This document shows positions 1 through 4,774 of a stretch of 6,067 nt of DNA, one piece after another. The DNA is taken from contig WJLG01000108.1 in NCBI GenBank assembly GCA_014728685.1, positions 1-6,067 of the forward strand, given 5' to 3'. Every line of letters starts with the position of its first letter. Position 1 is the stretch's first letter. The notes beneath the pieces were generated by a model. The model was not told where the DNA came from. It made no database searches and saw nothing but the letters and a program-made list of their open reading frames with translations. The translations under genes were made by a program, and so were the position numbers. This DNA comes from Candidatus Falkowiibacteriota bacterium. GTDB lineage: Bacteria; Patescibacteriota; Patescibacteriia; Patescibacteriales; WJLG01.

Positions 1-33
1 AGGGGGTGCTGTTTGCTCGCAAAATTGTCTCAT
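1..33 (-). CDS. Possible 5' end of a leftward gene (11 codons visible)
   Basis: On the minus strand an ATG at 33..31 opens a frame that stays open to the left edge (MRQFCEQTAPP). The main support is context: a near-consensus leftward promoter lies upstream at 94-122, which would give a leader of about 54 bases. The leader just before the ATG is A-rich with no Shine-Dalgarno site, like the leaders of three of the four complete genes in this window. Eleven codons are too few to recognise a family. The true start could lie beyond the edge, or the transcript could be non-coding. Confidence 0.25.
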   Translation of the reverse strand, partial: MRQFCEQTAPP

Positions 34-50
34 TTTGTTTTTATTTTTGC

Positions 51-85
51 ATGATGAAATCACTAATTTTGGTGATTTTCATCAT
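51..85 (-). repeat. Imperfect inverted repeat (hairpin or operator) at the leftward transcript start
   Basis: The left arm at 51-63 (ATGATGAAATCAC) is complementary to the right arm at 72-85 (GTGATTTTCATCAT), giving 13 base pairs with one bulged base and an 8-base loop. Neither side is followed by a T-tract in the transcribed sense, so it is not a typical intrinsic terminator. It begins about 9 bases downstream of the leftward -10 element, so it would form the extreme 5' end of the leftward transcript. It could be a 5' stabilising stem or a repressor-binding palindrome, and the sequence cannot separate these. Confidence 0.6.
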
Positions 86-93
86 CTATACTA

Positions 94-122
94 ATTATAT
101 CATCTGCCGTGTTTTTCGTCAA
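94..122 (-). promoter_or_regulatory. Leftward sigma70-type promoter with extended -10
   Basis: Read on the minus strand, TTGACG (122..117) is separated by exactly 17 bases from TATAAT (99..94). A TG one base upstream of the -10 makes an extended -10, TGATATAAT. Five of six -35 bases and all six -10 bases match the housekeeping consensus. Transcription would start near 87 and run off the left edge. The nine-base extended -10 is identical to the one in the promoter at 1706-1734. Confidence 0.7.
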
Positions 123-131
123 TGTGGATAA
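123..131 (-). promoter_or_regulatory. Exact consensus DnaA box (TTATCCACA)
   Basis: The plus strand reads TGTGGATAA, so the minus strand carries TTATCCACA, the classical high-affinity DnaA-binding nonamer. It directly abuts the upstream edge of the leftward -35 element (117-122), where bound DnaA could influence that promoter. I see no second clear box in the window, so an origin of replication is not supported by this alone. A chance match is possible in AT-rich DNA. Confidence 0.45.
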
Positions 132-214
132 CTTAGTTTTTGTTTAATATCAGTAATTTTACTTTTTGCAATAGCTGTATCTTTAATAAAAGAAGAAAAA
201 CCGAACTTGGTTAA

Positions 215-243
215 TTGACTTTATTAGAATTTTATGTTATATT
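215..243 (+). promoter_or_regulatory. Rightward sigma70-type promoter with extended -10, for the 291 gene
   Basis: TTGACT (215-220) is followed after 17 bases by TATATT (238-243), with TG at 235-236 giving an extended -10 (TGTTATATT). The expected transcript start is near 250, leaving a leader of about 41 bases before the ATG at 291. A perfect 10-base palindrome, ATATTAATAT (239-248), overlaps the -10 and the start region. It may only reflect the A/T richness. Confidence 0.7.
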
Positions 244-277
244 AATATGATTTGCTCTTTTTAAAACCTTTTTCAGA

Positions 278-283
278 AGGAGG
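278..283 (+). promoter_or_regulatory. Strong Shine-Dalgarno site that decides the start at 291
   Basis: AGGAGG sits 7 bases upstream of the ATG at 291, ideal spacing. This argues against the longer in-frame TTG start at 252, which would lie practically at the predicted transcript start and has no ribosome-binding site. It is the only convincing Shine-Dalgarno site in front of any gene in the window. Confidence 0.85.
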
Positions 284-290
284 GCGTTTT

Positions 291-1646
291 ATGCGTTCCA
301 ACAGGAAAGAACATATTGTAGTCCACTGGCAGCCGCATGCCGAGGAGATCGGAGCGGTCATGCTTATGCAGAAGTATGGCGAAGAGGTTTTCCCTGGTGC
401 CAGCCAAGCGAAGGTTATTTGGCTTTTGGAGCCGGAAAAATCTGATGTTTACACTCTTGATAATTCCTATTTTGTAGGAACGGTTCGGAAAGGCGGTCTT
501 GATGAGCATGGCCGAGAAGAAAAATCGGCTTTTGAGATCATCGCCAAGAAACTGTCTTTGACCGGGCATCCGGTCTGGGGCAGATTCATGGACTATGTCA
601 ATAAGGCCGATACGGCCGATGCCAGGGGCGGTAATAGTCGGGGTGGATTCTTAAACATCTACTCCATGATCAAGTCCGTCTATTGGCAAAACCCAACCTC
701 TTCAGAGGATGGCTATCAGTGGTGTCGACAAGCGCTGGAGGCGGTCGAGAGTATTGGTGAAAATTATTTCAAGGCTGCTGACGGATTTTTCAAAGAAGGG
801 AGATTTTTCGAGCTGATCTGTTCAATGTGGGCAGCCCAGAAGTTCTCTCGGAAGAGGCCGAGACTATTTGATGTTTATGGCGATTTTTTTCCGAGAGACG
901 GGAGAAGCGACCTTCGCTTTGCAGATGTTCTTAAGCAAGTGAAGCGCTCGAGGGACGCAATTTTAAGTTGCGATCCAAGAGGCAAGGGTCTGGGGCGCTT
1001 CGTCAGCGATGCTTGCAGAGCTGATCTTACTCCTTGGTCCTTGCCGCGTATGGCCTATGCCATATGTGGCAAACGGGGCGGCGGACGCAATGCGGTTTTG
1101 GCGGCTTACCGATGGGCCAAGGTGGCACTCGATGCCTTCTACGCGAGGCAGAATGACTTCCGGCAAGCGCTCAAGAAGATCCGCTCCGGCGATGGTATAG
1201 TAACCAAGGAGATGGAGGTCTGGCCGGGACAGAGAAAGACGGTGGTGTTTGTGGAAAATAATCAGCACCGTTCAACCCTGGCTGCTTGCCGATATCATTT
1301 TCGGGAGCGTTTTGGATTACTGGTTCAAACAAGCCAGCAAACCGGCACACAGATCTTTGCTAACGCTGTTCTTGGCAACCCGTTGAAAAACATAGTGTCT
1401 TTAATTAGGACAGAAGAAGGGAGATTACTCGGCAAAGCGAACGGATATTCTTTGCCCGAGCTTATGGGTGAGGGTAATACCTGTGGTCAAGACCACATCT
1501 ATTACATAACCCAGAGCAAGGACGGAGTAGGATCGAATATGATCCTAAACCGTTCCGAGACCAAGCCTTCACTTCAGTTGATGAAGATCGGCTGGAGTGA
1601 TCTTCGTGAATTGGTCGAAGAAGGCTTGGTAGCAAATTGCCGCTGA
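291..1646 (+). CDS. Putative MYG1/DHH-like phosphoesterase-related protein, divergent
   Basis: The product is 451 residues, cytosolic by appearance, with no signal peptide or membrane segment. The N-terminus resembles MYG1/DHH-type phosphoesterases: H12-x3-H16-x-E18-E19 followed by a hydrophobic helix and a 'FPGA' segment matches the first metal motif. GGLDEHG (68-74) matches the place of the family's DHH-type motif. It is followed by a helix (SAFEIIAKKLSL) and an acidic DxxD (107-110), in the usual order. Several canonical aspartates are replaced, so catalysis is uncertain. The C-terminal third (about 316-445) has a VVFVEN strand and an ILNRSET segment that fits the distal domain of such proteins only loosely. 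Members act on nucleotide or RNA phosphodiesters, but no substrate can be assigned here. The gene is monocistronic, with its own promoter, AGGAGG site and terminator. The start is chosen from the ribosome-binding site. The gene call is secure; the family call is a motif-based inference. Confidence 0.85.
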   Translation: MRSNRKEHIVVHWQPHAEEIGAVMLMQKYGEEVFPGASQAKVIWLLEPEKSDVYTLDNSYFVGTVRKGGLDEHGREEKSAFEIIAKKLSLTGHPVWGRFMDYVNKADTADARGGNSRGGFLNIYSMIKSVYWQNPTSSEDGYQWCRQALEAVESIGENYFKAADGFFKEGRFFELICSMWAAQKFSRKRPRLFDVYGDFFPRDGRSDLRFADVLKQVKRSRDAILSCDPRGKGLGRFVSDACRADLTPWSLPRMAYAICGKRGGGRNAVLAAYRWAKVALDAFYARQNDFRQALKKIRSGDGIVTKEMEVWPGQRKTVVFVENNQHRSTLAACRYHFRERFGLLVQTSQQTGTQIFANAVLGNPLKNIVSLIRTEEGRLLGKANGYSLPELMGEGNTCGQDHIYYITQSKDGVGSNMILNRSETKPSLQLMKIGWSDLRELVEEGLVANCR

Positions 1647-1657
1647 GCTGTAACCAT

Positions 1658-1693
1658 AGGGCGTTCGTTTCATTTTTGGAGCGAACGCCTTTT
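1658..1693 (+). terminator. Rho-independent terminator after the 291 gene
   Basis: The stem pairs 1660-1671 with 1678-1689: 12 base pairs including a GC-rich GGCGTTCG/CGAACGCC core of 8 perfect pairs and two G-U wobbles. The loop is 6 bases (ATTTTT), and a short run of T (1690-1693) follows the stem. It begins 11 bases after the TGA stop and separates this unit from the next promoter. The opposite strand lacks a T-tract, so it looks one-directional. Confidence 0.85.
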
Positions 1694-1705
1694 ATCTTAA
1701 TCAGA

Positions 1706-1734
1706 TTGCTTAAGCGAGTCATTGTTGATATAAT
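1706..1734 (+). promoter_or_regulatory. Promoter of the DUF4012-mreB-glycosyltransferase operon
   Basis: TTGCTT (1706-1711) and a perfect TATAAT (1729-1734) are 17 bases apart. TG at 1726-1727 gives the extended -10 TGATATAAT. The expected transcript start is near 1741, about 30 bases before the ATG at 1771. The promoter lies just downstream of the preceding terminator and is the only clear promoter seen for the three-gene unit. Confidence 0.75.
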
Positions 1735-1742
1735 AAAATCAT

Positions 1743-1767
1743 AATTTTAATAATAAATTTTAATAAT
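1743..1767 (+). repeat. Tandem 12-base direct repeat forming the operon leader
   Basis: AATTTTAATAAT occurs at 1743-1754 and again, identically, at 1756-1767, one base apart. Together the copies fill nearly the whole predicted untranslated leader of the DUF4012 gene. The leader has no G at all and no Shine-Dalgarno site, so it should be unstructured. Such A/U-rich leaders can help 30S or protein S1 binding; that role is an inference here. Confidence 0.7.
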
Positions 1768-1770
1768 TCA

Positions 1771-3744
1771 ATGGAAAAATTAGACGAATTTTTAAGCGAT
1801 ATCCATTTGAAAAAAAAGAAAACAGGATCCGGTATCTTTTGGAAAATTTTCAAAATAATTTTAGCTTTGGTTTTGGTATTTGCGATCATAGCCTTGATCT
1901 TGGCCTTTTTGGCTTTTTTTAAGTTCAAGAATATCTATGATTCGGCTATTTTGGGCAAAGCCAGCCTTGAATATTCGCTTTCCAATGCCCGCCGGGGCGA
2001 CTTTGCCGAAATGATCGAAGCGGCTATCCGTGCAGAAGGCTATTTCAATGATATTTTGGCTGAACTCGAGGCCAATACCGATAATATTTTCTTGCGTTCA
2101 TCCGGCTTTACCGGACAGCAGATCAGTGATCTTAGGTATTTGGCTGAGAGCGCATCGATAGTGAGCCGGTCGATGTCTCAGGCCGGTGAGATCGCCAAGG
2201 AAATCGATGATGTCATGGCCGGCAGGCTGGGAGAGAGTTTTTCCGAATTCACAACGGCCGAGAAAAGAAGCCTTTTGAAAACCATTTATGAATCAGGTCC
2301 GGAGCTAAACGGCCTGAAAGCCAATTTGGAATTGGCGCTTTTGAATTTGGATAGAGTAAAGGCCAATGTTTTGTTCTTACCGGTCAGGGGCAAGATCGAC
2401 GAAGTTAAGGTACAGCTTGAAAAGGGCGTGGAAACATTATCCAAGCTGGTGCTGGCTTCGCAACTGGCGCCGGAATTGGCCGGCTATCCCGAACCCTCGA
2501 CCTTCTTGGTTTTGTTCCAGAACAGTTCCGAGCTGCGGGCTACCGGCGGTTTTATCGGCACTTATGGAATACTGGAAATGGACAGCGGAGATATTGTCAG
2601 ATTCGATACCCACGACATTTATCATATGGATATGCCCATGGAAAGCCTGGGTCTTTTGGATGTCGATCCGCCTTTGCCGATCAAAAAATATTTGAACCCG
2701 AATTGGTATATGCGCGATTCCAATTGGTCGCCCGATTGGCCGACATCGGCCCGCCAAATAGATTGGTTCTATCATCAGGAGAACAGTTGTTTGCCGGAAG
2801 CGAATAAGATCAATGATTTTAATGGAAACTTTTCCGGGATAGTAGCTGTCACCCCGAAACTGGTCGAGGATCTGCTGGCGGTCATCGGACCGGTAGAAGC
2901 CCAAGGAGAGGATTTTTCCCAAGATAATTTCTTGGATCTTTTGGAGTACAAGGTTGAACAGGATTTTGTGAATCAAAACATTTCCGCTTGGCAGAGAAAG
3001 GAGATAATCGGCCATCTTTTGGAAGAGATCAAGATGAATATACTGGATCTTGATTATAGGCGCTGGCCGGAAGTGGCTTCGGTAGCTGATAAGAGCATGG
3101 AGCAAAAGGATGTCCAGGTCTTTTTCCATAATGAAAGCTTACAAAGCCTGGCCAAGGAATTGGGTATCGCCGGAGAAGTGAAGGCGGTTGCCGGCGATTA
3201 TTTGTTGGCAGTTGATTCCAATATGGCCGCTTTGAAGACCGACATTGCCATGGAAAGAAGCCTTGAATATTTGATAGAGGAAAAAGAGGATAAAGTGATC
3301 GGGAAGTTGACTCTCAATTATAAAAATAACGGAAAATATGATTGGCGCACCGGAGATTATCATACTTATACCAGAGTGTATGTGCCGGAAGGTTCGAAAC
3401 TGATCAAGGCCGAAGGAATAAGCCGGGGACAGGTGGAAACCGGCAATGAATTGGGCAAGACATATTTTGCAGGATTCAAATCGATCAAGGTGGGTACAGC
3501 CGGAAGTCTTTATTTCGAATATGAACTCCCGGATAGCATAAAGGATGATATAAAAACCGGAGAATACCGCCTTTATGTGCAAAAACAGCCGGGAAAGGAT
3601 CTGAAGGGATTGAAAGTTGACTTTAGGGCTGTAGGTGATGTAAAATCATATAACCTTAAGGAACAGGCCGAAACTCCCGATAATAGCAGAGTTATGTGGG
3701 GTACTGACCTTGATACGGACAAGGAGTTCCAAATAATTTTTTAA
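1771..3744 (+). CDS. DUF4012 family single-pass membrane protein
   Basis: The product is 657 residues. A basic cytoplasmic tail (KKKK at 14-17) precedes one strong membrane helix at about 27-50, so most of the protein should be outside the membrane. Residues 60-235 are largely helical with coiled-coil character. The DUF4012 core follows: ELRATGGFIGTYG (254-266), a RDSNWSPDWPTSAR segment (315-328), GIVAVTPKLVEDLLAVIGPV (356-375) and a DYLLAVDSNMAALKTD segment (476-491). The last stretch (about 495-620) reads as a beta-rich domain. The biochemical role of DUF4012 is not established to my knowledge. In other bacteria such genes often lie in surface-polysaccharide loci, which agrees with the adjacent glycosyltransferase. 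The ATG at 1771 has no Shine-Dalgarno site but puts the basic tail and helix in the expected order. It is the first gene of the operon, and mreB follows after 10 bases. The family assignment is firm; an envelope-glycan role is inferred. Confidence 0.92.
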   Translation: MEKLDEFLSDIHLKKKKTGSGIFWKIFKIILALVLVFAIIALILAFLAFFKFKNIYDSAILGKASLEYSLSNARRGDFAEMIEAAIRAEGYFNDILAELEANTDNIFLRSSGFTGQQISDLRYLAESASIVSRSMSQAGEIAKEIDDVMAGRLGESFSEFTTAEKRSLLKTIYESGPELNGLKANLELALLNLDRVKANVLFLPVRGKIDEVKVQLEKGVETLSKLVLASQLAPELAGYPEPSTFLVLFQNSSELRATGGFIGTYGILEMDSGDIVRFDTHDIYHMDMPMESLGLLDVDPPLPIKKYLNPNWYMRDSNWSPDWPTSARQIDWFYHQENSCLPEANKINDFNGNFSGIVAVTPKLVEDLLAVIGPVEAQGEDFSQDNFLDLLEYKVEQDFVNQNISAWQRKEIIGHLLEEIKMNILDLDYRRWPEVASVADKSMEQKDVQVFFHNESLQSLAKELGIAGEVKAVAGDYLLAVDSNMAALKTDIAMERSLEYLIEEKEDKVIGKLTLNYKNNGKYDWRTGDYHTYTRVYVPEGSKLIKAEGISRGQVETGNELGKTYFAGFKSIKVGTAGSLYFEYELPDSIKDDIKTGEYRLYVQKQPGKDLKGLKVDFRAVGDVKSYNLKEQAETPDNSRVMWGTDLDTDKEFQIIF

Positions 3745-3754
3745 ATTCTACCTC

Positions 3755-4762
3755 GTGTTTATAAAAAGCATAGGCATCGACCTAGGTACAACCAATACTC
3801 TGGTGCATCTTCCCAAGAAAGGCATTGTTATCAATGAGCCTTCGGTGGTAGCCGTTTCCATAAATGATAAAAAGGTTTTGGCAGTTGGGAATGAAGCCAA
3901 AGAGATGCTGGGCAGAACTCCAGATACCATAATCGCGGTTCGGCCTCTGAAGGACGGAGTTATCGCCGATTACCGGACGACAGAGGCGATGCTTAGATAT
4001 TTTATCAATAAGACCTTGGGAGGCTTGAGGATATTCAGGCCGGAAGTCATGGTGGCGGTGCCGGCCGGCATCACCTCGACTGAGCGAAGAGCGGTGATCG
4101 AGGCGACAATTTCCGCAGGCGCCAAGGCCGCTTATATCATCAAAGAGCCGATAGCGGCCGCGATCGGAGCCGACATTCCCATCGGTTCGGCATCCGGGCA
4201 TATGATAGTTGATATCGGCGGCGGCACTTCGGAGATCGCTGTGATATCTTTGGGCGGGATCGTATCCGCCACTTCGACCAAGGTCGGAGGCTGTAAGCTG
4301 GACGCGGCCATTTTGGATTTCATCAGAAGGAAATACAATCTATCGATAGGAGAGAGAACGGCCGAAGAAGTTAAGATAAACATTGGCTCGGCCCTATACC
4401 TGAAGAACAAACTTTCTATGGAAGTCCGAGGGCGAGATATAATCACCGGTTTGCCCAGGAGTATAAATGTGATCAGTGATGATGTGACTGAGGCCATCCA
4501 GGGGGAATTGGAAGCGATAATCATGTCCATCAAGAAGGTCTTGAACGACACTTCTCCCGAATTGGCGGCCGATATCATGGATAAAGGCATTGTGATGTCC
4601 GGAGGCAGCTCTCAGCTTAGGAATTTTGACCAGCTGGTTTCCAGGACGATCGGCGTACCTGTCTATCTGGCGGATGATTCGCATTTGTGCGTAGCCAGGG
4701 GCACGGGGATCGCTTTGGATAATTTGGATTCATATAAGAGATCAATATTGTCGGCAAAATAA
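3755..4762 (+). CDS. mreB: Rod shape-determining protein MreB (bacterial actin)
   Basis: This 335-residue, full-length actin homologue polymerises with ATP under the inner membrane and positions envelope-synthesis enzymes. The nucleotide-binding parts are present in order: phosphate-1 IDLGTTNT (8-15), the KEPIAAAIG helix with catalytic E131, phosphate-2 DIGGGTSE (153-160), ERTAEEVK (200-207), RGRD and TGLPRSI (225-237) and the adenosine-site GGSSQLRNFD (283-292). The LGGLRIFRP loop (88-96) fits the hydrophobic membrane-contact loop of MreB. Two positions are unusual: VGGCKLD (177-183), where VGGDxxD is typical, and GGSSQL in place of the common GGGALL. The GTG start is chosen because FIKSIGIDLG begins exactly where MreB proteins begin. 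It has no Shine-Dalgarno site; an AAGGAG at 3721-3726 is 28 bases away, too far. The 10-base gap after the upstream stop suggests translational coupling. mreC and mreD are not adjacent in this window. Confidence 0.96.
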   Translation: MFIKSIGIDLGTTNTLVHLPKKGIVINEPSVVAVSINDKKVLAVGNEAKEMLGRTPDTIIAVRPLKDGVIADYRTTEAMLRYFINKTLGGLRIFRPEVMVAVPAGITSTERRAVIEATISAGAKAAYIIKEPIAAAIGADIPIGSASGHMIVDIGGGTSEIAVISLGGIVSATSTKVGGCKLDAAILDFIRRKYNLSIGERTAEEVKINIGSALYLKNKLSMEVRGRDIITGLPRSINVISDDVTEAIQGELEAIIMSIKKVLNDTSPELAADIMDKGIVMSGGSSQLRNFDQLVSRTIGVPVYLADDSHLCVARGTGIALDNLDSYKRSILSAK

Positions 4763-4774
4763 AACATATCAAAT

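Noticed and set aside
12..23. Small palindrome TTTGCTCGCAAA
   Set aside because: The arms are only five bases around two central bases, there is no T-tract and no repeat elsewhere; it is not distinguishable from chance.
1..250. Origin of replication in the left intergenic region
   Set aside because: Only one DnaA box is visible, with no box cluster or recognisable replication gene in the window. Kept as a single-site finding instead.
252..290. In-frame upstream TTG start extending the 291 gene by 13 residues
   Set aside because: It would begin at the predicted transcript start without a ribosome-binding site, whereas the ATG at 291 has AGGAGG at ideal spacing. The extension would translate the Shine-Dalgarno region.
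1719..1928. 69-codon minus-strand lysine-rich frame over the operon promoter and start of the DUF4012 gene
   Set aside because: Its composition is simply the complement of the A/T-rich leader and the membrane-helix codons. There is no promoter or ribosome-binding site for it.
2437..3129. 230-codon open frame antisense to the DUF4012 gene
   Set aside because: It lies wholly inside a well-recognised gene, has no family features, and has no promoter or ribosome-binding site. It is a by-product of codon bias on the opposite strand.
3139..3582. 147-codon antisense frame in the 3' part of the DUF4012 gene
   Set aside because: It overlaps a confident coding region completely and shows no recognisable domain.
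3721..3726. AAGGAG as a Shine-Dalgarno site for mreB
   Set aside because: It is 28 bases upstream of the GTG start, too far to place the ribosome there, and it encodes part of the DUF4012 C-terminus.
4132..4590. 152-codon antisense frame inside mreB
   Set aside because: mreB is certain on the plus strand, and the antisense product has no recognisable motif.
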